A stretch of DNA of 64,000 bases from an uncultured Bacteroidales bacterium. GTDB taxonomy: Bacteria > Bacteroidota > Bacteroidia > Bacteroidales > SZUA-534. Both the position numbers and the translations under genes were made by a program. The DNA is taken from positions 310,001 through 374,000 of the forward strand of contig CADASL010000004.1 in NCBI GenBank assembly GCA_902790595.1, given 5' to 3'. The notes below the pieces were generated by a model, which did not search any database, was not told the origin of the DNA, and was given only the letters and a program-made list of their open reading frames with translations. Shown in pieces: positions 57,368 to 64,000 of the stretch; positions within the stretch are counted from its first letter, which is position 1; every line of letters starts with the position of its first letter.

Positions 57368-58246
57368 TTATTCAATAATTTTAACCGAATACTTCGCTTC
57401 AAACTTTTCGCCCGCGGGCAGTTTGATGATGGCTTCCTTGTGCTCAATCAGGCCGTCGCTGTCAACGCTGTCGGCAACGCCCAGCCACGGCTCAATGCAG
57501 ACGAACGGCGCCTGCGGTTTCGCCCAGATTCCCAGATAGTTAAAATCGGGGAACTCAACGGCTACGGCAGTGTCCGATTTGTGACTGCGCAGCGTCACGC
57601 AACGCGATTTCAGGTTGCGGAAGATGAGCGCGTCATTGTCGAACAAATGGTCGGTCAGTGGCAGTATGTTGCTGTCTTTCAGCACAGGAATGCTCTCGTT
57701 CTTCACCAGTCCGTCAGGGGTGAGCGGACTTGTCGAGAGCGTCTCGCGCTCGCTGAACTCAAGGTAGCAGTCGCTGTAACTCTCGCCAGCGTTAATCGGG
57801 CAGTTGAACGCAGGGTGCGCGCCAACCGAAAAATACATATCCTGATTGTCGGTATTCTTAACTATATGCGTGATAATCACGCTGTTGTCCTTCACACGGA
57901 AGTTGATGTCGAACGTGAAGCGGAACGGATAATGTTCCAGCGTGCGCTCGTCGGCCGTCAGGCGGAAAGTTATGCGGTCGTGTTCCTGCTCAATGACGTG
58001 GATATTAGTGTTGTGGCGCACGATTCCGTGACGCGGCATACTGAAAGTCACGCCGTTATGACTCGACTGACCGTTCTTCAATCCGCCCACAATGGGGAAA
58101 AGCACAGGCGCGCTGCTGCCCCAAACCGACGGGTCGGCGTTCCACACAAACTCGCGGCCGCTTGCCTTCGACACAATTGAACTCAATTCGGCGCCCGTCT
58201 GCTCAATTTTGACGGTCAGATTCAAATTGCTTATCTCGCATTCCAT
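57368..58246 (-). CDS. Aldose 1-epimerase family protein (LacX-like)
   Basis: This 292-residue galactose-mutarotase-fold protein has MPRHGIVRH (residues about 70-78), the catalytic-type His in VGAHPAFNCP (about 145) and a C-terminal FVCIEPWLGVADS holding the Glu. Family members interconvert sugar anomers, or act on less-defined hexose derivatives in the LacX branch. Cytoplasmic; no signal peptide. It sits between the GNAT gene (26 bases upstream) and metH (43 bases downstream), a likely co-transcribed set without evident shared function. Confidence 0.88.
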   Translation of the reverse strand: MECEISNLNLTVKIEQTGAELSSIVSKASGREFVWNADPSVWGSSAPVLFPIVGGLKNGQSSHNGVTFSMPRHGIVRHNTNIHVIEQEHDRITFRLTADERTLEHYPFRFTFDINFRVKDNSVIITHIVKNTDNQDMYFSVGAHPAFNCPINAGESYSDCYLEFSERETLSTSPLTPDGLVKNESIPVLKDSNILPLTDHLFDNDALIFRNLKSRCVTLRSHKSDTAVAVEFPDFNYLGIWAKPQAPFVCIEPWLGVADSVDSDGLIEHKEAIIKLPAGEKFEAKYSVKIIE

Positions 58247-58272
58247 AATTCGTTGATTTATTGATTTTTGAC

Positions 58273-58827
58273 TTATGATTTTTGATTAATTAATTGTTCA
58301 TATTCACTTTTCAGAAGACTGAACACTTCAAGGTCGTTGTAGTGGCCGTCGGCCGACATTTCGCCGTCGCGCTCAACGCCTTCGAGTTTGAAATTCAGGC
58401 GGATAGGTATCCGGCGACTGCGTTCGTTGCCCACAGCGCACTTGATTACCAAACGGTTTGTTGCGGATTTTGTAAAAAGTTGATTGATAAATGATTGTAC
58501 GCTTCGTGTCATTATGCCGCGGCCCTGCAACGGTTTTGTCAGCCAATAGCCCAACTCGCTGATGTGCGACAGGTAACTAATGTTTTTCACGGCGATGTGC
58601 CCCGCAAACTGGCCGTTGTAAACAATTGAATAACTGCCGATTCCTTCGCAGTCGCAGTTCTCAATGTAGTCACACACGTCGTCGAGCGTGTTGAAATCGG
58701 CGGCAATGGGCAGCCACTGTCGCAGGTAGTTGCCCTGCGTGCTGAACGCGTCGAAAATCGACGGTGCGTCACTCATTAGTGTGGGGCGCACAATAATATC
58801 ATTATCAACTATAATCTCTTGTACCAT
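58273..58827 (-). CDS. GNAT family N-acetyltransferase (RimJ/RimL-like)
   Basis: This 184-residue acetyltransferase has the acetyl-CoA loop LTKPLQGRGIMTRSV (residues about 94-108), NERSRRIPIRLNFKLEG (about 135-151), and the typical opening IIVRPTLMSDAPSIF. It resembles the branch that acetylates ribosomal-protein N-termini or small molecules; the substrate is unknown. First gene of the reverse-strand set with the epimerase and metH. A hairpin terminator at 58954-58981 insulates it from the lipoprotein gene upstream. Confidence 0.88.
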   Translation of the reverse strand: MVQEIIVDNDIIVRPTLMSDAPSIFDAFSTQGNYLRQWLPIAADFNTLDDVCDYIENCDCEGIGSYSIVYNGQFAGHIAVKNISYLSHISELGYWLTKPLQGRGIMTRSVQSFINQLFTKSATNRLVIKCAVGNERSRRIPIRLNFKLEGVERDGEMSADGHYNDLEVFSLLKSEYEQLINQKS

Positions 58828-58953
58828 AATGTTTTGCTAATGTCACAAATGGCTCAAGCAACCTCTTGTGTAGCAACGGCAAATATGGTGTTTTTTACGG
58901 ATTATTGGTGTAAACCTCACCGAGTTACACTATATTAGAATTATACATAACAG

Positions 58954-58981
58954 AAAAAGGCGGAAGTGCTTCCGCCTTTTT
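58954..58981 (-). terminator. Bidirectional-looking terminator of the small lipoprotein gene
   Basis: A perfect 13-bp stem AAAAAGGCGGAAG/CTTCCGCCTTTTT, with two unpaired bases, has a T-run on either strand. It lies 40 bases past the stop of the minus-strand gene at 59021. Confidence 0.9.
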
Positions 58982-59020
58982 GCCCATTTCTCATATGAGC
59001 TGATTTTTTAAAAGTTTAGA

Positions 59021-59710
59021 TTATTCATAATATAGTTCAAATGAATAATTATCACTTTCATTGCCCATTACTATTTTGCTCAAGTACTTTCCATCATATT
59101 CGTATGAAAATTTTACATTTAATTTATTGTTTTCATAAATTGCAGAAGGCAAATAATCTAATCTTTCACCTAAACGATTTGTAAGTACAGTCCAGACATC
59201 ATCATAAAAGAGAAAAAACAAGTACGATAAATCGACATTTAAATTATTGCGAGCATTCCCGTATAAAAATGTTAAATCGTTGTCATTCATTTTGCACTTT
59301 GAAATTTTCCCATTTTCGACAATAATATTAAAAATTTCTTTGGACGGAATATTATACTCCTCAGAGCCAAAACTTACGATACTTTTTAGGTACCCATTTG
59401 GTGAGTATGAAAATTTGCCATTGGGAGATACCACTATTCTATCTTTTTCAATATTGGCAAAGCCGCATTCGGTTCCACCATTCTCTATAAAATTTATACT
59501 GCTGTCAAGATACTTAAATTCTGTGTTGCGGTATTTTTTTTTCAAATTCAATAATCTACCTTCAGAATCAAAGGATATGACACAATAGTCTTTTCCGTTA
59601 TTTTTCATTACTATGTTTTGAACTTTTTTCGGCAGATTATTTGAACAACTTGTAAAAGTAAACGCAGATAACACGATGGCTATCAGTCCAAATTCAAATA
59701 TGCGTTTCAT
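59021..59710 (-). CDS. Small lipoprotein with DUF4595-like domain
   Basis: This 229-residue protein has a lipoprotein signal (FGLIAIVLSAFTFTSC, Cys22). It lacks the InlB-like repeat but otherwise follows the gene at 46582-47640: LPKKVQNIV, YSPNGYLKSIVS, NNLNVDLSYLFF, YEYDGKYLSKIVM and a C-terminus FELYYE. The signal peptides are also similar, so the two are paralogues 12 kb apart on opposite strands. The gene is strongly AT-rich relative to its neighbours. Function is unknown; no partner gene is adjacent. Confidence 0.82.
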   Translation of the reverse strand: MKRIFEFGLIAIVLSAFTFTSCSNNLPKKVQNIVMKNNGKDYCVISFDSEGRLLNLKKKYRNTEFKYLDSSINFIENGGTECGFANIEKDRIVVSPNGKFSYSPNGYLKSIVSFGSEEYNIPSKEIFNIIVENGKISKCKMNDNDLTFLYGNARNNLNVDLSYLFFLFYDDVWTVLTNRLGERLDYLPSAIYENNKLNVKFSYEYDGKYLSKIVMGNESDNYSFELYYE

Positions 59711-59824
59711 TGTTGTAAAATTTTAGTTACTAGTATTATTGATCTTATAGTAAAATTTCGGTTGTGTCGGAAGCATATGTTGTGCGCACATAAAAAAAGC
59801 GTGACACATTTTCGTCTTCATCAG

Positions 59825-59960
59825 GACTCTGAAGGTCTTCGACTACCTAACACAAACCGATTACAATGAATAATGCCCACGCCAAAAGGCGAGGAACTTC
59901 ATTGCTTGATAATGATTTGTGTTTAGATTGTAAATGAAAATTGTCGAAGTTTTCAGAATC
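59825..59960. other. Nested long hairpin element in a 580-bp spacer
   Basis: A series of nested perfect helices: TCTGAA 59828-59833 with 59952-59957; CTTCGAC 59837-59843 with 59943-59949; AACACAAA 59849-59856 with 59916-59923; CAATGAA 59864-59870 with 59898-59904; CGCC 59880-59883 with 59888-59891. All lie in the right order for one rod of about 135 nt with internal loops. It could be a structured RNA or a small inverted-repeat (MITE-like) element; no target duplication is clear. The whole spacer 59711-60292 has no gene; besides this it holds TGTGCGCACA (59781-59790) and the hairpin CTTGCCG-gtat-CGGCAAG (60135-60152). Confidence 0.75.
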
Positions 59961-60222
59961 TCAAATCAAGCTACTTGCTTTTCCCTATTTATAATATGCG
60001 TATTAAATCTGTCAGTTATGCTTCATTGGCAAATGCGTTTAAATGTTTTTTGCATTGCTAAAATAATGTATGTGTTGAAAAATACAAAATGTTGTTTTTG
60101 CCTTTAATTCCACAATCCCAAATTGGTAGAAAAACTTGCCGGTATCGGCAAGAAAATGCCATTTTTTACCATTTTTCTGAAAAAACTTGCCGATAGATTA
60201 TTTTACGATTGGTATTGACTTA

Positions 60223-60254
60223 CCGATTCACCGATTGGCCGATTCACCGATTCA
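60223..60254 (+). repeat. 8-bp tandem repeat x 4 before the era promoter
   Basis: Four 8-base units CCGATT(CA/GG) (60223, 60231, 60239, 60247) are followed by a partial fifth. They end 13 bases before the -7 box of era and so overlap the region where a -33 element should lie. Confidence 0.85.
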
Positions 60255-60267
60255 CCGAAAAATCAAC

Positions 60268-60275
60268 TATCTTTG
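60268..60275 (+). promoter_or_regulatory. -7 promoter box of era
   Basis: TATCTTTG matches TAnnTTTG, 17 bases before the chosen era start at 60293. It rules out the frame's upstream start at 60209, which would lie before the promoter. Confidence 0.7.
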
Positions 60276-60292
60276 CCGCAAATTTTCAAGCG

Positions 60293-61177
60293 ATGGCACA
60301 TAAAGCAGGTTTTGTAAATATTATCGGCAACCCGAATGTCGGCAAATCGACGCTGATGAACGCCTTTGTGGGCGAGCGGCTCTCGATTATCACCAACAAG
60401 GCGCAGACCACGCGCCACCGCATAATGGGCATTGTCAATGGCGATGATTTTCAGATGGTTTACTCTGACACGCCGGGCATTCTGAAGCCGCACTACAAGT
60501 TGCAGGAAGCAATGCTGAAGTTTGTCGACACAGCGCTGGTCGATGCCGATATTATTGTGTATGTGACAGATATGGTGGAAACGTTCGACAAGAACGGCGA
60601 GTATCTTGAGAAGGTTCGCAAGAAAAACATTCCGATTATCCTGCTTATCAACAAGATAGACTTGAGCAACCAAGCCGAACTCGAGGCAAAGATTCAGATG
60701 TGGCGCGAGGTGCTGCCCAACGCCTACATTTATCCCGTTTCGGCGCTGCACAAATTCAACACGGCCGAGGTTTTCGAGAAAATTAAGGAACTGCTGCCCG
60801 AAAATCCGCCTTATTTCGACAAGGACGAACTCACCGACCGCACGCAACGCTTTTTCGTTCAAGAGATTATCCGCGAGAAAATCTTCCTGAACTACAAAAA
60901 AGAGATTCCATACTCGTGCGAGGTGTTGGTCGACGAATTTAAAGAAGGTCAGGAACTTACACGTATTAGGGCAATAATTTACGTATCGCGCGAGCAGCAC
61001 AAGGGCATTATTATCGGCCACCAAGGCGCAGCACTGAAAAAGGTTGGTACTGAGGCTCGTAAGGACATTGAGCAGTTTGTCGGCACCAAAGTTTTTCTTG
61101 AACTGTTGGTGAAAGTGCAGAAAGACTGGCGCGACAAGGACCAAAACCTGCGTTTCTTCGGATACGAGCAAGATTAA
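60293..61177 (+). CDS. era: GTPase Era
   Basis: This 294-residue protein starts at MAHKAGFVNIIG, chosen because the -7 box lies just upstream. It has GTP-binding motifs GNPNVGKST (G1), DTPG (G3) and NKID (G4), and a C-terminal KH RNA-binding domain with IIGHQGAALKKVG. Era binds the 3' end of 16S rRNA in small-subunit assembly. The second ribosome-assembly GTPase gene, der, follows 68 bases later in the same direction; the spacer has no terminator. Confidence 0.96.
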   Translation: MAHKAGFVNIIGNPNVGKSTLMNAFVGERLSIITNKAQTTRHRIMGIVNGDDFQMVYSDTPGILKPHYKLQEAMLKFVDTALVDADIIVYVTDMVETFDKNGEYLEKVRKKNIPIILLINKIDLSNQAELEAKIQMWREVLPNAYIYPVSALHKFNTAEVFEKIKELLPENPPYFDKDELTDRTQRFFVQEIIREKIFLNYKKEIPYSCEVLVDEFKEGQELTRIRAIIYVSREQHKGIIIGHQGAALKKVGTEARKDIEQFVGTKVFLELLVKVQKDWRDKDQNLRFFGYEQD

Positions 61178-61245
61178 GAAAACTTGTTTATTCTGAATTC
61201 TGCATTCTAAATTCTAAAATTTGATAATAAAGTAAACAATTAGAT

Positions 61246-62553
61246 ATGAGTAATATAGTTGCAATCGTCGGCCGTCCAAATGTCGGCAAATCAACACTTT
61301 TCAACCGGATGGTCGAGAGCCGTCAGGCTATAACCGATGCCACCGCAGGCGTCACCCGCGACCGCCACTACGGCAAGTGCGAGTGGGGCGGACTTGAGTT
61401 TTCGGTTATCGACACGGGCGGGTACGTCACAAACAGCGACGACATTTTCGAAGGCGAAATCCGCAAGCAGGTGAAACTGGCTGTCGATGAGGCAGATGTA
61501 ATTCTCTTCCTGACCGATGTAACTGGCGGCGTAACCGACCTTGACGACGATGTTGCCGAACTTCTGCGCAAATCGCGCAAACCAGTTGTGGTGGCCGTCA
61601 ACAAAGTGGATAATATTGACCGACAATATCTTACCGGCGAATTCTACTCGCTTGGACTGGGCGAAATCTACGCCATTTCGGCAATAAACGGTTCCGGCAC
61701 CGGCGACCTGCTGGATGCCATTGTGGCCAAATTCGACCGCAACAAACCCGCCGACGAGACCCGCGACCTGCCCAACATTGCCGTTGTTGGCCGCCCGAAT
61801 GCCGGAAAATCGTCGTTTATCAACGCCTTGCTTGAGCAGGACCGCAACATTGTGACCGACATTGCCGGCACCACCCGCGACTCTATCAACACCGTTTACA
61901 ACAAGTTCGGTTTCGAGTTCAACATTATCGACACGGCCGGTCTGCGCAAGAAGAACAAAGTTGAGGAAAACCTTGAGTTTTATTCAGTTATGCGCGCCAT
62001 ACGCACCATTGAGGAATCGGATGTCTGCTTCCTAATTATTGATGCCACGCTGGGACTCGAATCGCAGGATTTGAACATTTTCAGTCTGATTGTCAAAAAC
62101 CGCAAAGGCGTTGTGATTCTGATAAATAAGTGGGATTTGATTGAGAAGGAAAAGAACACGATGGAAGAGTACGAGGCTGCCGTCAAGGCAAAACTGGCGC
62201 CTTTTAACGATGTGCCGGTGCTGTTCATTTCGGCTCTCACCAAACAGCGTGTGTTTAAGGCCGTTGAGACGGCAATGCAGGTTTACAAAAACCGCCGACA
62301 AAAAATCTCGACAGCCAAACTGAACGAGGTTATGCTGGCCGCCATCGACAACTATCCGCCACCGACAGTGAAGGGTAAATACATAAGAATCAAATATGTA
62401 ACGCAGTTGCCGACGCCGTCGCCGCAGTTTGCCTTCTTCTGCAACCTGCCGCAGTACATTCGCGACCCGTACCGCCGCTACCTTGAGAACAAAATGCGCG
62501 AAAACTTTGATTTACAGGGTGTTCCGGTGCAGATTTATTTCCGCGAGAAGTAA
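61246..62553 (+). CDS. der: GTPase Der (EngA)
   Basis: This 435-residue protein has two GTPase domains in tandem, with GRPNVGKST near residue 8 and GRPNAGKSS near 183, matching DTGG/DTAG and NKVD/NKWD motifs, and a C-terminal KH-like domain ([16 protein letters not shown]). Der acts in 50S subunit assembly. It is downstream of era, probably in the same transcript, and ends in a terminator. Confidence 0.97.
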   Translation: MSNIVAIVGRPNVGKSTLFNRMVESRQAITDATAGVTRDRHYGKCEWGGLEFSVIDTGGYVTNSDDIFEGEIRKQVKLAVDEADVILFLTDVTGGVTDLDDDVAELLRKSRKPVVVAVNKVDNIDRQYLTGEFYSLGLGEIYAISAINGSGTGDLLDAIVAKFDRNKPADETRDLPNIAVVGRPNAGKSSFINALLEQDRNIVTDIAGTTRDSINTVYNKFGFEFNIIDTAGLRKKNKVEENLEFYSVMRAIRTIEESDVCFLIIDATLGLESQDLNIFSLIVKNRKGVVILINKWDLIEKEKNTMEEYEAAVKAKLAPFNDVPVLFISALTKQRVFKAVETAMQVYKNRRQKISTAKLNEVMLAAIDNYPPPTVKGKYIRIKYVTQLPTPSPQFAFFCNLPQYIRDPYRRYLENKMRENFDLQGVPVQIYFREK

Positions 62554-62577
62554 TCATAAATTGAAATAAATTAACGT

Positions 62578-62609
62578 GAGGGGCGAAAATCTGTCGCCCC
62601 TCGTTTTTT
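62578..62609 (+). terminator. Intrinsic terminator after der
   Basis: A perfect 9-bp stem GAGGGGCGA/TCGCCCCTC (62578-62586 with 62594-62602) is followed by G and six T. Confidence 0.92.
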
Positions 62610-62682
62610 ATGCAAAAACGTGTGCGTAATTAAGCAAAACCCTAAAACACAATCCCGAAATTTCACCAACTAAATAAAACCC

Positions 62683-62690
62683 TATCTTTG
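62683..62690 (+). promoter_or_regulatory. -7 promoter box of the riboswitch transcript
   Basis: TATCTTTG matches TAnnTTTG and places the RNA start near 62697, at the beginning of the cobalamin aptamer. Confidence 0.7.
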
Positions 62691-62696
62691 CCCCGT

Positions 62697-62905
62697 TTTG
62701 TTGCCGCCTGCGGTTCCGCATCCGGCATTAAAAGGGAATCCGGTGCAAACCCGGAGCAGTCCCGCTGCTGTAAATCTCGTGGTGGGCGGTTCAAACACTC
62801 ACTGCCACTGTCCGCAAGGACGGGAAGGCGAGCCGCCTGAGATGAGCCAGAAGACCTGCAAAACGTTTCGCCGAAAGGCTTCGAGGAAAGAACCGTCGGC
62901 AGGTG
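62697..62905 (+). promoter_or_regulatory. Cobalamin (AdoCbl/B12) riboswitch
   Basis: Conserved aptamer pieces occur in order: a 5' GC-rich stem, gccactg with ggacgggaaggc, and the B12 box gccagaagacctgc (62846-62859). ACCTGC inside the B12 box (62854-62859) is complementary to GCAGGT (62899-62904), just before the start codon, and AGGTGA there could serve as ribosome-binding sequence. The two pairings could be the switch (inference). B12 binding is expected to lower expression of the downstream receptor. Exact aptamer limits are approximate. Confidence 0.93.
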
Positions 62906-62917
62906 ATTTAATTAATT

Positions 62918-64000
62918 ATGAGGTTATTAACCGTGAGTTTCGCAGTTATGGCGAGTGCTTTGCTGTGGGCTGTACCGATGTTTGCGCAAAGCGACAGCAT
63001 AATCCATCGCGATGTGGAGACTGTTGATGTGGAGGCGCATACGCAGAAGCGTCAGGCTGTGCCTATGCAGACAATGTCAGCCATTGAGATTCAGCAACTT
63101 GGCGTGCAGAATCTGGCCGATGCCGTGCGGCGATTCAGCGGAACCAATGTGAAGGATTACGGCGGTGTTGGCGGACTGAAAACCGTGTCGGTGCGCGGTT
63201 TGGGCGCGGCACATACGGCTGTCAGTTACGATGGCGTAGTGGTGAGCGACTGCCAAGCTGGACATATCGACATCGGGCGTTTTGACATCGGTAGCATCGA
63301 GACCATAGCTCTCACCATCGGTCAGCCCGACGGCCTTCTGCAACCAGCCAGCGCCTTCGCGCAAGCGGCAATGCTCTCAATATCAACTAGAAAGCCCAAT
63401 TTCGCCGAAAGGCAGACCGACGCGCGCGCGCAACTCAAAGGGGGCTCGTTCGGCTACTTCGACGCGCAGGTTGAAGCCGCGCGAAAGGTGCGCCACTCAA
63501 CGCTCTCGGGCACGGCTCAGTTTATGCGCAGCCGCGGCGATTACCGGTACGCCATTCCAAACGTTGACTCGACCGAGAGTGGCCGCCGCCGGAATTCCGA
63601 CATCCGTTCCGCCCGCGCCGAAATCAACCTTTCAACCGCCGACAGCGGCCGCTTCCAAAACCACCTGAAGGCCTACGGATTCTACTCTGAACGCGGCTTG
63701 CCGGGGGCGGTAATTTTCTATTATCAGCAAGCGAAAGAGCGCCTTGCCGACAAAAACTTTTTTGTGCAAAACGATTGCCGTTTACGCTTGAGTGACGATT
63801 TAATGTTCAGATTACAAGCAAAATACAACTACTCGTGGAACCGCTACGAGGACACAAATGTCAAGTACACCGGTGGCCGATACGTTGAACTGAACACGCA
63901 GCACGAGGGCCTTTTCTCTATGGCCGGGCTGTGGAGTTGGCGGCCGGTTTCAGTGTCGCTCGCGGGCGATGTGGTTTACAACACACTTGAAAGCGACATA
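62918..64000 (+). CDS. btuB: TonB-dependent outer-membrane receptor, BtuB-like, 3' end outside window
   Basis: An open frame of 361 codons runs from ATG 62918 to the window edge without a stop. It starts with a signal peptide (LLTVSFAVMASALLWAVPMFA), then a TonB-box-like stretch (ETVDVEAH) and a plug domain (NLADAVRRFSGTNVKDYGG, then VSVRGLG, then VSYDGVVVSD). Beta-barrel strands of alternating polar and hydrophobic residues follow from about residue 170. Control by the B12 riboswitch 13 bases upstream makes a corrinoid (BtuB-type) receptor the best call. Transport is energised by TonB-ExbBD, not encoded here. Confidence 0.9.
   Translation, partial: MRLLTVSFAVMASALLWAVPMFAQSDSIIHRDVETVDVEAHTQKRQAVPMQTMSAIEIQQLGVQNLADAVRRFSGTNVKDYGGVGGLKTVSVRGLGAAHTAVSYDGVVVSDCQAGHIDIGRFDIGSIETIALTIGQPDGLLQPASAFAQAAMLSISTRKPNFAERQTDARAQLKGGSFGYFDAQVEAARKVRHSTLSGTAQFMRSRGDYRYAIPNVDSTESGRRRNSDIRSARAEINLSTADSGRFQNHLKAYGFYSERGLPGAVIFYYQQAKERLADKNFFVQNDCRLRLSDDLMFRLQAKYNYSWNRYEDTNVKYTGGRYVELNTQHEGLFSMAGLWSWRPVSVSLAGDVVYNTLESDI

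Noticed and set aside
62698-63027. 109-codon frame overlapping the B12 riboswitch
   Set aside because: It runs through the aptamer in another phase from the receptor gene and has no protein-like features.

Overview
The window is a 64 kb piece of a chromosome from a bacterium of the phylum Bacteroidota, most likely order Bacteroidales. Three things point there: two giant proteins ending in a type IX secretion (T9SS) sorting domain together with the T9SS regulator PorX; a Bacteroidales-type three-gene succinate:quinone oxidoreductase/fumarate reductase operon; and repeated use of the Bacteroidota -7 promoter box TAnnTTTG. No rRNA, tRNA, phage, insertion sequence or CRISPR array was found.

Layout. 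1-21 kb: two head-to-tail paralogous genes for very large secreted surface proteins (the first enters from the left edge, the second is about 3970 residues), each followed by a hairpin terminator with the same loop. 21.2-25.2 kb: housekeeping genes (zinc-ribbon coiled-coil protein, Nif3-family protein, FKBP-type prolyl isomerase lipoprotein, D-2-hydroxyacid dehydrogenase). 25.3-40 kb: an accessory-looking stretch with an AAA ATPase/DUF4143-type gene, a complete type I restriction-modification operon (hsdM-hsdS-hsdR), two tandem CotH-kinase-family secreted proteins, a YgiQ radical SAM gene and a second AAA ATPase/DUF4143-type gene. The two ATPase genes face inward, and each has an exactly periodic tandem array (33 bp and 23 bp) ending at its own -7 promoter box. 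40-46 kb: S46 dipeptidyl-peptidase, a DUF3052-like protein, rpsP-rimM and porX. 46-48 kb: a broken MNT/HEPN toxin-antitoxin remnant, a lipoprotein and the SRP RNA. 48-58.8 kb: YgjP-like metalloprotease, pepT, sdhC-frdA-frdB, and a reverse-strand group GNAT acetyltransferase / aldose epimerase / metH. 59-64 kb: a second lipoprotein of the same family, a large nested hairpin, era, der, and a cobalamin riboswitch driving a BtuB-like TonB-dependent receptor that runs off the right edge.

How it fits together: the genes suggest an anaerobic, peptide-using, fumarate-respiring bacterium (S46 peptidase, PepT, FrdABC) that scavenges vitamin B12 (riboswitch plus receptor) for enzymes such as the B12-dependent MetH encoded here, and that exports large surface proteins through the T9SS under PorX control. 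The most unusual features are the two periodic arrays in front of the ATPase genes, the near-identical C-terminal cassettes of the giant paralogues, the long nested hairpin upstream of era, and the number of unrelated tandem repeats (periods 7, 8, 23, 24, 33 and 48 bp) in one window. All functions are inferred from reading the sequence; no database search was run.
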